This document shows positions 16,374-25,032 of a DNA stretch of 64,000 nucleotides, piece by piece. The position numbers and the translations under genes were made by a program. The stretch is from Nocardia brasiliensis NBRC 14402 (GTDB lineage: Bacteria; Actinomycetota; Actinomycetes; Mycobacteriales; Mycobacteriaceae): assembly GCF_000308475.2 (NCBI RefSeq), contig NZ_BAFT02000057.1, positions 1-64,000 on the forward strand. The letters run 5' to 3'. The notes beneath the pieces were generated by a model that ran no database searches, had not been told where the DNA came from, and saw nothing but the letters and a program-made list of their open reading frames with translations. Position 1 is the stretch's first letter. The number at the start of each line of letters is the position of its first letter.

Positions 16374-17069
16374 TCAGGCCAGCTTGTTCAGCAGCTCCGC
16401 GGCGACCGGCGCGGACGACGCCGGATTCTGGCCGGTGATCAGGTTGCGGTCCACCACGACCTTCGGCGCCCACGGCTCGCCCTCCTGGAAGTTCGCGCCG
16501 AGTTCGACGAGCCGGTCCTGTAGCAGCCACTTGGCCTTGTCGGCCAGACCGCCCTGCCGCTCCTCGGCATTGGTGAATCCGGTGAGGGTGTAGCCGGCGA
16601 AGGCGTTGGTTCCGTCGGCGTTCGTGGCGGCGAGCAGGGCGGCCGGACCGTGGCAGACCACCGCGAGCGGTTTGCCGGATCGCAGTGCGGCGGTGAGGAG
16701 TTCGCCGGATTCGCGGTTCACCGCGAGGTCTTCCATCGGCCCGTGCCCGCCCGGGTAGTAGACCGCGGCGTAGTCGGCGAGGTCGACCTGGGCGAGATCG
16801 GCGGGCCGCTGCAATTCGACGGCGTTCGCGAGTGTTTCGGCCCGTTTGTCGGCGATGTCCTGTCCGCCGTTGTACTCGGCGGCCAGGCTGCCCTTGTCCA
16901 CCGGTGGCACGAGACCCCCGGGCGTGGCGACCACGATCTCGTGGCCGGCCGCTTTGGCCGCTTCGTAGGGCACCGCGAACTCCTCGGCCCAGAAGCCGGT
17001 GGGGTGCAGGGTGCCGTCGGCCAGGGTCCAGTGGTCGGCACCGGTCAGTACGAACAGTATTTTCGCCAT
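16374..17069 (-). CDS. DJ-1/PfpI family protein (type 1 glutamine amidotransferase-like)
   Basis: A 231-residue DJ-1/PfpI-fold protein of the HchA/glyoxalase III-like branch. The nucleophile elbow AVVCHGPAALLA places Cys139 and His140, and WAEEFAVPYEA near residues 27-37 supplies the conserved Glu. YYPGGHGPMEDL at 104-115 is also characteristic. Members hydrate methylglyoxal or act as chaperones/deglycases. It lies between the CMD gene (51 bp upstream) and the aldo/keto reductase (121 bp downstream), on the same strand, consistent with carbonyl-stress detoxification. Confidence 0.88.
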   Translation of the reverse strand: MAKILFVLTGADHWTLADGTLHPTGFWAEEFAVPYEAAKAAGHEIVVATPGGLVPPVDKGSLAAEYNGGQDIADKRAETLANAVELQRPADLAQVDLADYAAVYYPGGHGPMEDLAVNRESGELLTAALRSGKPLAVVCHGPAALLAATNADGTNAFAGYTLTGFTNAEERQGGLADKAKWLLQDRLVELGANFQEGEPWAPKVVVDRNLITGQNPASSAPVAAELLNKLA

Positions 17070-17120
17070 GTCTTCGACCCTAGGTACGGGTACGGAAGGT
17101 GGCCAATGGGATCGCCGATA

Positions 17121-17942
17121 TCAGGCATCGGCATTTCGATGGCTACGGCGCTCGGCGAAGACCGTGCGCGCCACCGCGATTCCGTTCAGTGCGGCTGGGA
17201 AGCCGGCGTAGCCCACCATCTGGGTCAGGACCTCGACCACCTCCTGCTCGCTGCCGCCGACGTTGAGCAGGCCGTGGATGTGCACCCCGAGTTGGGGCGC
17301 GACGCCGAGCGCGGTGCACATCGCCACGGTCACCATTTCGCGGGTCTTGAGGTCGAGTCCGGGCCGGGCGTAGATATCGCCGAAGGAGAACTCGACGAGC
17401 AGGCGGGCGAAGTCCGGGGCGATGTCCTGCAACGCGGCGACGACCTGCTCGCCGGCCCGGCCGTCGATCTCGGACAGCGCGGCGCTGCCCCGCTCGAACC
17501 GCGCGCCGGTGGGCGCCGGTTCCGGGGTGGGCTCGTCGGGTAGATCGGTGCGGGCGGCGAAGACCTCTTTCGCGGCGGTGAGACCGTTCAACGCGGCCGG
17601 GAATCCCGCGTAGACGCTGGCGTGGATCAACACCTCGACGATCTCGGTGCGGGTGCAGCCGACATTGAGCGCACCGTTGATGTGCCAGCGCAGTTGCGGT
17701 GCGACGTGCCCGAGTGCGGCCAGGGCGCCGACCGTGGTCAACTCGCGTTCGCGCAGGGTCAAGCCGGGGCGGGACAGGATATCGCCGTAGCCGAACTCCA
17801 CGGTGAGCCGGCCCAGGTCGGGGGCGATATCGCCCAGGCTCTCCAGTACCGCGGGACCGTCGGGCCCGCCGATCTCTTTGAGCAGCGCCAAGCCGCGCTC
17901 GAAACGGTCGCTGTCCCCGGTGGGCTGTTGGATCGTGGTCAT
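17121..17942 (-). CDS. Tandem carboxymuconolactone decarboxylase (CMD/AhpD-like) protein
   Basis: A 273-residue protein made of two homologous CMD domains: residues about 40-125 (REREL, HINGALNVGCTRTEIVEVLI, YAGFPAALNG) and 172-258 (KTREMVTV, HIHGLLNVGGSEQEVVEVLT, YAGFPAALNG). The first repeat keeps a cysteine (Cys96) that the second has replaced with glycine. Neither shows the AhpD CxxC pair, so peroxidase activity is not supported; the family includes decarboxylases and redox proteins. The ATG at 17942 lies exactly where transcription should begin from the promoter at 17949-17979, so the mRNA is probably leaderless, which explains the absence of a ribosome-binding site. Confidence 0.88.
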   Translation of the reverse strand: MTTIQQPTGDSDRFERGLALLKEIGGPDGPAVLESLGDIAPDLGRLTVEFGYGDILSRPGLTLRERELTTVGALAALGHVAPQLRWHINGALNVGCTRTEIVEVLIHASVYAGFPAALNGLTAAKEVFAARTDLPDEPTPEPAPTGARFERGSAALSEIDGRAGEQVVAALQDIAPDFARLLVEFSFGDIYARPGLDLKTREMVTVAMCTALGVAPQLGVHIHGLLNVGGSEQEVVEVLTQMVGYAGFPAALNGIAVARTVFAERRSHRNADA

Positions 17943-17948
17943 GGGAGG

Positions 17949-17979
17949 ACTGTAGAAGTTGGAGTGCGCTCCAACGCAA
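17949..17979 (-). promoter_or_regulatory. MerR-type promoter (19-bp spacer with palindrome) for the CMD operon
   Basis: On the minus strand -35 TTGCGT (17974-17979) and -10 TACAGT (17949-17954) are 19 bp apart. The spacer is filled by an inverted repeat whose arms GTTGGAG and CTCCAAC lie at 17958-17964 and 17969-17975. An over-long spacer containing a dyad is the hallmark of promoters activated by MerR-family regulators, which untwist the DNA. The predicted start falls on the A of the ATG at 17942. No MerR gene is in the window. Confidence 0.75.
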
Positions 17980-18083
17980 GTCCTGGCAGTGCTTCTCATC
18001 CTCGAAGGTGACCGGGCCTCAGGGGTGATCTCCGGGTTCGTCCCGGATGTGCGTGCACCGGTTGCCTACCTACCGTTGCGGGT

Positions 18084-19214
18084 ATGCGCTTCGCACCGCT
18101 CGCCGCCGCCCTCGCCGCTGCCGGACTGCTTGCCGGGTGCTCGTCGGAATCGTCGCCGAGCCCGGTGGAACGACTGTCGGACAACAGGGTTCGTGCCGTG
18201 CAGGAGAACATCGACAAAATCGTCGAGGCGGGCGGCGTCGGCGTGATCGCGACCGTCACCGGCGACGGTAAGACCGCGGTGCTCACCAGCGGCGAGTCCG
18301 ACACCTCGACGCACGCGACGATGCCCGCCGAGCCGCTGCAGCGCACCCGAATCGGCAGTATCACGAAAACCTTCACCAGCGCGGTGATTCTGCAACTGGT
18401 CGCGGAGGGCAAGGTCCGGCTGGACGAGCCGATCGACACCTACCTGCCGGGCTTGCTGACCGGACCGGGCATCGATGGCCGAGCGATCACGGTACGCCAG
18501 GTCCTGCGTCATCAGAGCGGGCTACCCGAACTCACCAAGGATCCCCGCATCGACGAGTACCGGGCGGCGCTGGAGAACCGCACCATGACCGCGGCCGAGG
18601 AGATCGCGATCGCACTCACCATGCCCGCCGATTTCGCGCCCGGCGCCCGCTACGAGTACAGCAACACCAACTACATCGTCGCCGGGATGCTCATCGAAAA
18701 GGTCACGGGCGCACCGTATGTCGAAGAGCTGCAGCGGCGGATCCTGGTACCGCTGGAGCTGTCGGACACCTACCTGCCCGGCCCCGCGGAGCGGGATATC
18801 CGCGGTCCGCATCCGAAGGGCTACGCCGAGATCGACGGCGTGGTCACCGAGGTGTCCCGCATCGAACCGTCGGTGCCGTGGTCGGCCGGCGCGATGGTGT
18901 CCACCGGCACCGACCTGAACCGCTTCTTCCTTGCGCTGCTGGCCGGAAAGGTGGTGCCTGCCGCCGAACTACAGCAGATGCGGGCCGGTGTGCCGATGGG
19001 CGACGAGACCATCGACATGTCCTACGGACTCGGCCTCGGGTCGACCCGATTGCCTTGCGGCGCGGAATATGTCGGGCACACCGGTGGTATCTACGGCTTC
19101 CTGACGCTGTCCGGCGCGACCCCGGACGGCCGGGCCGTGACCTACACCCTCAACAAGGCGCCGAAGTCCGACACCGATTTCATCGACCTGCTCAGCGACG
19201 GGCTCTGCCCATGA
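18084..19214 (+). CDS. Serine beta-lactamase-like hydrolase (class C / D-Ala-D-Ala carboxypeptidase family), lipoprotein
   Basis: A 376-residue exported protein. A lipoprotein signal peptide ends LLAGC (Cys19). The penicillin-binding fold motifs are: SITK (Ser92, Lys95), YSN (Tyr192-Asn194) and HTGG near residue 335. This is the class C beta-lactamase/DD-peptidase/esterase family. Activity could be carboxypeptidase, esterase or beta-lactamase; sequence alone does not decide. It stands alone, divergent from the CMD operon, with a strong hairpin after its stop. Confidence 0.88.
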   Translation: MRFAPLAAALAAAGLLAGCSSESSPSPVERLSDNRVRAVQENIDKIVEAGGVGVIATVTGDGKTAVLTSGESDTSTHATMPAEPLQRTRIGSITKTFTSAVILQLVAEGKVRLDEPIDTYLPGLLTGPGIDGRAITVRQVLRHQSGLPELTKDPRIDEYRAALENRTMTAAEEIAIALTMPADFAPGARYEYSNTNYIVAGMLIEKVTGAPYVEELQRRILVPLELSDTYLPGPAERDIRGPHPKGYAEIDGVVTEVSRIEPSVPWSAGAMVSTGTDLNRFFLALLAGKVVPAAELQQMRAGVPMGDETIDMSYGLGLGSTRLPCGAEYVGHTGGIYGFLTLSGATPDGRAVTYTLNKAPKSDTDFIDLLSDGLCP

Positions 19215-19236
19215 ATCCTGCCTGATCGAGGGGTCT

Positions 19237-19270
19237 CCGTCGTCCGGGTGGTGCGCCGCCCGGACGACGG
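19237..19270. terminator. Bidirectional hairpin between convergent genes
   Basis: Arms CCGTCGTCCGGG and CCCGGACGACGG form a perfect 12-bp stem with a 10-base loop, lying between the stops of the serine hydrolase (19214) and the MpaB-like gene (19279). No U tract is present, as is common in high-GC actinobacteria. Confidence 0.75.
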
Positions 19271-19278
19271 TGTCACGC

Positions 19279-20187
19279 TCAGATCAGGTTCTTGTGCTTG
19301 TGGATTCGGCGCCGCACGTCGGCCATTAGGGCGTGGGTCCCACCGTGCCGGACGAAGCGCGGGATGAATCTGTTGACGAAGGCGACGAAGACGAACAGGT
19401 GCTCGAACCGGCGTTGATCGGCGGCGGTCCACTCGACGCGGAGCTGTTCACGGAAAACCGGGGCGAGGAAGCCGATGGTCAAGAATTTCAACAGGTTCCG
19501 GAACGGCAGCCGCAGATACCAGTGGATCATGCGCAGCTCGAGCAGGTCGTCCAGGTAGCTCCGGACGAACTCGTCGATCGCGACCCGGCCGCAGGCTTCG
19601 TTCCAGTACCGATCGAAATCGGCTCGGGTGGCGGGCCACATCTCCTCGGTCACCTGCAACGTGGTGCCGAGGGTCGACGACGTGGCATAGAACGCCTCGG
19701 CCTGCTCGTCGTTCATGCGGCCCTGCAGCAGCTGATAGGTGTCCTCAAACCCGATGTAAAGGCATGCGGCGACCCATAATTGGAGATCACGGTCGAACGC
19801 GTTGTACTTCACCGCGGCGCCCGGGGCCGAATGTACCTGCCGATGCGCGACATTCACCGCCTCGCGATACGCGAGCCGCTCCGCTTCCGTGCCGAGGATC
19901 GCCACGGCGAGGTATTGCGTGGTGGTCCTGGCCCGCTTCCACGGATGTCGCATCAGCGCCCCGGATTCGACCTTGCTCTCGGCGACGCCGTACCCTACGC
20001 CCGGCCGTGCCATCTGCATCGCTACATTGGCCGCTGCCCCGGCGAAGGACCAGAAGTCCAGTGCGTCGGTCAGCGTGATCGGGCGTTTGCGGACCGGTCG
20101 ATGCGCGGAGCCGATCGGGATTCTGGTGCGTTCTTTCGGCAGCGGGGCGACATCGTGCTGATCGGGGGAGTGGGCGGCGGCGGTCAT
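19279..20187 (-). CDS. Oxygenase MpaB family protein (DUF2236)
   Basis: A 302-residue member of the DUF2236/MpaB family, which includes heme-dependent latex-clearing protein and fungal MpaB oxygenases. The segment containing AHRQVH in the first half and the RYWNEACGR region are typical; the conserved histidines would ligate heme. Hydrophobic segments around WYLRLPFRNLLKFLTIGFL suggest membrane association. Function in mycolate-containing actinobacteria is unknown. GGGAAGGA lies about six bases before the ATG. It is divergent from the mce operon; a palindrome at 20233-20249 lies in the shared upstream region. Confidence 0.82.
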   Translation of the reverse strand: MTAAAHSPDQHDVAPLPKERTRIPIGSAHRPVRKRPITLTDALDFWSFAGAAANVAMQMARPGVGYGVAESKVESGALMRHPWKRARTTTQYLAVAILGTEAERLAYREAVNVAHRQVHSAPGAAVKYNAFDRDLQLWVAACLYIGFEDTYQLLQGRMNDEQAEAFYATSSTLGTTLQVTEEMWPATRADFDRYWNEACGRVAIDEFVRSYLDDLLELRMIHWYLRLPFRNLLKFLTIGFLAPVFREQLRVEWTAADQRRFEHLFVFVAFVNRFIPRFVRHGGTHALMADVRRRIHKHKNLI

Positions 20188-20232
20188 AGGGAGTCCTTCC
20201 CAAGGCTGGATCGACTCGGCGTCCCGGTAATA

Positions 20233-20249
20233 ATCTGTGAACTACAGAT
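20233..20249. promoter_or_regulatory. Inverted repeat in the mpaB-like / mce divergent region
   Basis: ATCTGT-gaact-ACAGAT is a perfect 6-bp dyad with a 5-bp spacer, 46 bp upstream of the MpaB-like start and 225 bp upstream of the mce operon. It sits in an AT-rich patch and would suit a TetR-type repressor of the MpaB-like gene. Confidence 0.5.
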
Positions 20250-20473
20250 AACTTAAGTCGCGCACCGCCTATCGTCAACGTACCGATGTGCGTGCAATTA
20301 TCCGTTTCGGAACCGGCTGACAATCTTCGTCAAACCCTTCCATTGAGTCCGGAATCGTGCGTAACATAGCCGCCCATACCGGACCGCACGGCGGCCGGCC
20401 ACATCCAACGGCGGATCTCTGCGGGCGCTCGTGTGGGGCCGGTGACGTTCGGTCGGCACGCGAAAGGACACGC

Positions 20474-20698
20474 ATGCTCGAGAAGCTGGATCGGCTGTTC
20501 AGCTACGAGATGAAGGTCTCGGAGTTCCTCGGGACCCTGATCATTCTCGCCGTCCCCTACGGGCTGATCGGCGTCGTCTGGACGCTCACGCACACCAGCC
20601 AGCTACGAAATATGCACGGCATCGACGTCATCGTCTCGTTCCTGGGCTCGATCGTGTGCTGGCCCGTGCTCACCTTCTCGAATGTGTGCATGACCTGA
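20474..20698 (+). CDS. Small membrane protein, first gene of the mce operon
   Basis: A 74-residue protein, MLEKLDRLFSYEMKVSEFLG at the start, with two hydrophobic helices (about residues 19-38 and 51-70). GAAAGGA precedes ATG 20474. It overlaps the next gene through TGATG, so it belongs to the same transcript. No family is recognised. Its place directly before the YrbE permeases suggests an accessory subunit of the Mce transporter, by inference. Confidence 0.7.
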   Translation: MLEKLDRLFSYEMKVSEFLGTLIILAVPYGLIGVVWTLTHTSQLRNMHGIDVIVSFLGSIVCWPVLTFSNVCMT

Positions 20699-20886
20699 TG
20701 ATGATCTTGGTTTGGCTGATCGATGTGCTGGTGCAGGCCGTGCAGATTCTCGGCGGACGCCGGCGGGTGAATCCGGTGCTGCGCTTCGGGCTCTGGCTCG
20801 CCGTGCTCAGCTCCGTCGCGGCGGGCATCGCGGTGCTCGGCTTTCTTCTCGTCCTGCTCGAGCGGCAGCTGAGCGGTACCGCATGA
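20698..20886 (+). CDS. Small membrane protein, second gene of the mce operon
   Basis: A 62-residue protein with two hydrophobic helices (MMILVWLIDVLVQAVQILGG and LWLAVLSSVAAGIAVLGFLL) separated by a basic turn RRRVNP. It overlaps the preceding stop by one base and lies 19 bp before yrbEA. No family is recognised; a small accessory subunit of the Mce permease is a reasonable guess. Confidence 0.65.
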   Translation: MMILVWLIDVLVQAVQILGGRRRVNPVLRFGLWLAVLSSVAAGIAVLGFLLVLLERQLSGTA

Positions 20887-20905
20887 GGCCGGAAAGGCAA
20901 ATCTT

Positions 20906-21760
20906 GTGACCATCACCGAACGACCGCCCGACCGGACCGATCTGGAAAAGGCCGTCGACGACCTGCGTGGCCTGTGGCAGCGCCACCCGCAACGGTCGCT
21001 GGAAACCCTCGGCAGGCAGGTGCGGCTCGGTCGCGACGCCGTCGTCGAGATGGTCCGTGCGCTGGCGGCCCGGCGCTTCCCGTTCCAGGAATTCGTCAAG
21101 CAGTGCGCGTTCATGGCCAACGTGTCCGCGGCGCCGACGGTCTTCGTCGCGATCCCGGTGGCCGTCGTGGTCTCGATCCAATTGGGCGCGTTGGTGAGTC
21201 AGGTCGGGGCGACCACGTTCATCGGCGCGGTCAGCGGTCTCGGCATCATCCGGCAGGGTGCGCCGCTGGTCACGTCGCTGATGATCGCCGGCGCGGTCGG
21301 CTCGGCCATCTGCGCGGATCTCGGCTCACGCACCATCCGGGAGGAGATCGACGCGATGCGGGTGATGGGCGTCGATCCGATCCGCAGGCTGGTCGCCCCG
21401 CGACTCGCGGCCGCGGTACTGGTCAGCATGCTGCTGTGCGGGTTCGTCGTGTTTGTCGGCTTCGCCACCGGCTATCTGTTCAACGTCTATGCGCAGGGCG
21501 GCACGTCGGGCTCGTTCATCAGCACCTTCGCCTCCTTCGCCGTCGCGAACGATCTGATCGTCGCCCTGGTGAAGGCCGCTATTTTCGGGGCGCTCACCGC
21601 GATCATCGCCTGCGATATCGGGCTGCACACGAAGGGCGGCCCCGGCGGGGTCGCGAACTCGGTGAACGCGGCCGTGGTCAATTCGGCGCTGATGCTGTTC
21701 GCGACCAACATCATCATCACCCAGGTGTACAACACGCTGTTCCCGGCGAAGGTGCTCTGA
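20906..21760 (+). CDS. Mce system permease YrbEA (MlaE family)
   Basis: A 284-residue MlaE/YrbE permease, one of the two membrane subunits of an Mce lipid importer. It has five to six hydrophobic helices and the family segment LGIIRQGAPLVTSLMIAGAVGSAICADLGSR followed by EEIDAMRVMGVDPIRRLVAP, the coupling helix contacting the MceG/Mkl ATPase encoded elsewhere. GTG start at 20906. It is one base apart from yrbEB. The N-terminal 45 residues are cytosolic and charged. Confidence 0.93.
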   Translation: MTITERPPDRTDLEKAVDDLRGLWQRHPQRSLETLGRQVRLGRDAVVEMVRALAARRFPFQEFVKQCAFMANVSAAPTVFVAIPVAVVVSIQLGALVSQVGATTFIGAVSGLGIIRQGAPLVTSLMIAGAVGSAICADLGSRTIREEIDAMRVMGVDPIRRLVAPRLAAAVLVSMLLCGFVVFVGFATGYLFNVYAQGGTSGSFISTFASFAVANDLIVALVKAAIFGALTAIIACDIGLHTKGGPGGVANSVNAAVVNSALMLFATNIIITQVYNTLFPAKVL

Positions 21761-21761
21761 G

Positions 21762-22625
21762 ATGGGTTCGCGGTACACCCCGCCGGCGCTGCGACCGCTG
21801 CGGCTGCTCGGCGCGGCCGCGCAGGGGCCGGTGCGGGCCAATCAGCGGGCCGGGCATCAGGCCATCACGTTCGTCGCGGCGATCGCGGCGATTCCGTTCG
21901 CGCTGAAGCACTATCGCAAAGAGGTGCTGCGGCTCACCGCCGACGTGGGCTGGGGCAACGGTTCGCTCATCGTCGGCGGCGGCACGGTCGGCGTGGTCGT
22001 CATCCTGTGCGGCTTCGGCGGCATCACGGTCGGGATGGAGTCCTACACGGCGCTGAACCTGCTCACGATGAACCCGCTCACCGGCGCCATCTCCGGGTTC
22101 GCCACCACCCGCGAGATCGGGCCGATCCTGGCGACGCTGGCCTTCGCCATCCAGGCGGGCTGCCGCTTCACCGCACAACTGGGCGCGATGCGCATCTCCG
22201 AGGAGATCGACGCACTGGAATCCATTGCGATCCGCCCACTTCCGTATCTGGTGAGCACGCGGATGATCGCGGCGACCTTGACCATCGTCCCGCTGTACAG
22301 CGTCGGCCTCGCGGTCGCGTATCTGATGACGAAGCTGTCGGTGCTGTTTCTCGGCGGCACCTCGGCGGGTACCTACGACCACTACTTCTTCCAGTTCCTC
22401 AACGGTGCCGACGTGTTCTTCTCGGTGCTCAAAGTGATGGTGTTCGTGCTGATCTCGACGTTCCTGCAGTGCTACTACGGCTATGTCGCCACCGGCGGCC
22501 CGGAAGGCGTCGGACACGCGGCGGGCCGGGCCATCAAGATGGTCATCGTCGTCATGGTGTTCGCGAATCTGTTTCTGACACTGGCTATCTGGGGTATCGA
22601 CCCTGGGTTCCGGATCTCGGGATAG
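21762..22625 (+). CDS. Mce system permease YrbEB (MlaE family)
   Basis: A 287-residue MlaE/YrbE permease, partner of YrbEA. It has ISGFATTREIGPILATLAFA, then CRFTAQLGAMRISEEIDALE with the conserved EEIDALE coupling motif, and several hydrophobic helices. It pairs with YrbEA to make the transmembrane core. The start is one base after the yrbEA stop, and mceA follows eight bases after its own stop. Confidence 0.93.
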   Translation: MGSRYTPPALRPLRLLGAAAQGPVRANQRAGHQAITFVAAIAAIPFALKHYRKEVLRLTADVGWGNGSLIVGGGTVGVVVILCGFGGITVGMESYTALNLLTMNPLTGAISGFATTREIGPILATLAFAIQAGCRFTAQLGAMRISEEIDALESIAIRPLPYLVSTRMIAATLTIVPLYSVGLAVAYLMTKLSVLFLGGTSAGTYDHYFFQFLNGADVFFSVLKVMVFVLISTFLQCYYGYVATGGPEGVGHAAGRAIKMVIVVMVFANLFLTLAIWGIDPGFRISG

Positions 22626-22633
22626 GGGCCGCG

Positions 22634-24007
22634 ATGCTCATCGACCCCAGTGGACGCGGCCCGAGCGCGCGGCAGCTCTCGCTCGCCGGCCTCGCGCTGA
22701 CCGCCATCGTGTTGTTGCTGCTGTACCTGCTCGGGCTGCGCTACACCGGCCGGTTCGAGGACAAGGTGGGCGTCGTCGCGTTGCTCACCAGCACCGGGGA
22801 CGGCCTGCCCGCGCACGCCGACGTGAAGTTCCGCGGCATGATCGTCGGATCGGTCGCCGAGGTGCAGGTCGTCGCGAAGGGCGAGCGTCAGCGCGCCGAA
22901 CTCGACTTGAAACCCGCTGTCGCCGGGATGATTCCGGCTCAGGTCACCGCGCGGGTGATCCCCAGCAATATCTTCGGCGTGACAGCGATCGAGCTGGTGG
23001 ACAACGGCCGCGGCACCGCGACCTTGCGGGCGGGGGCGGAAATCCCGGAGGACACCAGCGAGGGCACGGTCCAGTTGCAGACCACGCTCAGCGTGCTGCG
23101 CGACGTGCTCGACCACATCCAGCCGGAGAAGCTGGGCCGAGTACTCGCCACGCTCGCCGACGCGCTCGATCCGGCCGCGCGGGTGCCCGGCTCGACCATC
23201 GAGCGGTTGGACCGCTGGCTCACCGAGGTGCACGCCGTTCCCGGCGTCGGCAACCTGCTCGGCGATCTCGGCCGGGCGGCCACCGCGCTGAGCGTCTCGG
23301 CGCCCGATCTGGTGGGCGTGCTGTCGGATTCGGTGACCACCGCCCGCACGCTCACCGAACGGCGGGAGCAGCTCGTCGCCTTGCTGACCGACGCGGGCGG
23401 CGCGGTCGATTCGGTGAATTCGCTGTTCGCGCGCAATCCCGACGCGGGCAAGGAGGTGGTCTCCGGGGTCGGTGAACTGTTCGGCAGTCTGGCCGAGGAC
23501 CCGTCGGCGCTGCCGGAGACGGCGGCCAATTTCAATGTCTCGCTGCAGAAGCTGCGTTCGGTCTTCTCGTTCGGGCCGAGTCGTCAGATGGTGTGGAAGA
23601 TGGACGTGTCGTTCACGCCGTTCCAGCAGTACACCGCCGCGGATTGCCCGCGGTACGGCACCATGTCCGGGCCGCGTTGCGGCGGTGCGTCGATCCCGGA
23701 AGTCGCGCCCCCGCAGGAATTTCCGGCACAGCAGCAGCCGGGCTGGCTGGGCGCGGCCGGGCCGAAGCCGGTGCTGCCCGCCCTGCCCGCCCTCCCTGCG
23801 ATCCCTGGGCTGCCCATGATTCCGGGTCTCACCGCGCCGGCCGCGGCCAAAGACGGTGCGCCGGAGACCGCCGACCCCGGGGGGTTACGGGGCACGGAAG
23901 CGGTGGCGGCGATCGTCGGCGGTAAGCCGAATGCCGCGCAGTACCTGCTGTTGACCCCGCTACTGGCCGGTGGGGCGATGTATCCGGTGAACGGGGGCGG
24001 CCGATGA
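22634..24007 (+). CDS. MCE family protein MceA
   Basis: A 457-residue Mce protein. An N-terminal transmembrane helix (ALTAIVLLLLYLLGLR) is followed by the MCE domain (about residues 35-120: GDGLPAHADVKFRGMIVGSV), a long helical region, and a proline-rich C-terminus (LPALPALPAIPGLPMIPGL) typical of the A subunit. Six Mce proteins assemble into a periplasmic tunnel carrying lipids to the permease. ATG 22634 is nine bases after the yrbEB stop. Confidence 0.92.
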   Translation: MLIDPSGRGPSARQLSLAGLALTAIVLLLLYLLGLRYTGRFEDKVGVVALLTSTGDGLPAHADVKFRGMIVGSVAEVQVVAKGERQRAELDLKPAVAGMIPAQVTARVIPSNIFGVTAIELVDNGRGTATLRAGAEIPEDTSEGTVQLQTTLSVLRDVLDHIQPEKLGRVLATLADALDPAARVPGSTIERLDRWLTEVHAVPGVGNLLGDLGRAATALSVSAPDLVGVLSDSVTTARTLTERREQLVALLTDAGGAVDSVNSLFARNPDAGKEVVSGVGELFGSLAEDPSALPETAANFNVSLQKLRSVFSFGPSRQMVWKMDVSFTPFQQYTAADCPRYGTMSGPRCGGASIPEVAPPQEFPAQQQPGWLGAAGPKPVLPALPALPAIPGLPMIPGLTAPAAAKDGAPETADPGGLRGTEAVAAIVGGKPNAAQYLLLTPLLAGGAMYPVNGGGR

Positions 24008-25032
24008 TGAGACGCTCGGGCAAGGCGCTGATCGGCTTCAGCCTCTTCGCTGTTCTCGCTGTCGTGCTCACCTACACCATCTGGTCCACACTGCAGCGCT
24101 CGGTCTCCGGCGATACCGATTCCTATTCCGCGACGTTCTCCGATGTGCTCGGCCTGCGGGTCGGGGACGACATCCGGATGGCGGGCGTGCGGGTCGGCCG
24201 GGTGGACGCGATCGACTTCGACGGCGACTACCGGGCGCGCGTCGAGTTCCGCATCCAGCGGCGGCAGCGACTGACCACTACGACGAAAGCCCTGGTGCGC
24301 TACCAGAATTTGATCGGTCAGCGCTACGTCGCGCTCGTGCCCGGCGCCGACGCGGGGCAAACGGTGCCGAGCGGGTCGGCCATCCCGCTGGAGCGCACCG
24401 AACCGTCGTTCGACGTGTCCGGGCTGCTGTCCGGGTTCGAGCCGCTGTTCAGCGTGCTGCAACCGGATCAGATCAACGCGTTGTCGGAGACCATGATTCA
24501 AGCGCTGCAGGGCAACAACGTGTCACTGAGCGCGCTGATCACCCAGGCCGCCGAGCTGGCGGGTACCTTCGGGCAGCGGGATCAGATCCTCGGTGACGTG
24601 ATCAGCAATCTGAGCAGCGTCATCGCCGGCCTCGCGCACCGCAGCGGTGAACTGGAAACCCTGATCACGCAGGCACGTTCGCTGGTCGAGTCGCTCTACG
24701 CGCAAGGCGAATCGCTGAAGAGTTCCGTGCAGCAGGTGGCCACCTCGACCGACTCGCTGGTCCAGCTGATCGGCCAGGTGAAGCCGAATATGGCTCGGGC
24801 ACAGCGTGATGCGACCAGCGGTGTGGCGCTGCTGCTACTCAACGGGGCCTCGCTGGATCAGGCGGCCGTCGAACTGCCGGACCTGCTCAACGGCGTTGCC
24901 AGATTCACCAGCTATGGCGCCTACGGCAATGCCTACATTTGCCGATTGGACGTGTCGCTCTGGGGCGTGCTGCTGCCGCCGGGGCTGTTCTCCCAGGTCG
25001 GCGGTAATTCGCAATCGGAGGTGTGCCGATGA
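24004..25032 (+). CDS. MCE family protein MceB
   Basis: A 342-residue Mce protein with an N-terminal membrane helix (ALIGFSLFAVLAVVLTYTIW) and MCE domain (about residues 38-120: DVLGLRVGDDIRMAGVRVGR), then long amphipathic helices forming the tunnel. Its ATG overlaps the mceA stop by four bases (ATGA). Near the C-terminus a cysteine in YICRLDVSLWG and a final CR occur, usual for B subunits. Confidence 0.92.
   Translation: MMRRSGKALIGFSLFAVLAVVLTYTIWSTLQRSVSGDTDSYSATFSDVLGLRVGDDIRMAGVRVGRVDAIDFDGDYRARVEFRIQRRQRLTTTTKALVRYQNLIGQRYVALVPGADAGQTVPSGSAIPLERTEPSFDVSGLLSGFEPLFSVLQPDQINALSETMIQALQGNNVSLSALITQAAELAGTFGQRDQILGDVISNLSSVIAGLAHRSGELETLITQARSLVESLYAQGESLKSSVQQVATSTDSLVQLIGQVKPNMARAQRDATSGVALLLLNGASLDQAAVELPDLLNGVARFTSYGAYGNAYICRLDVSLWGVLLPPGLFSQVGGNSQSEVCR

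Noticed and set aside
22007..22633. A long upstream extension of mceA overlapping yrbEB
   Set aside because: The extension is out of frame with YrbEB and arginine/histidine-rich; the real MceA begins at ATG 22634 with a normal membrane helix.
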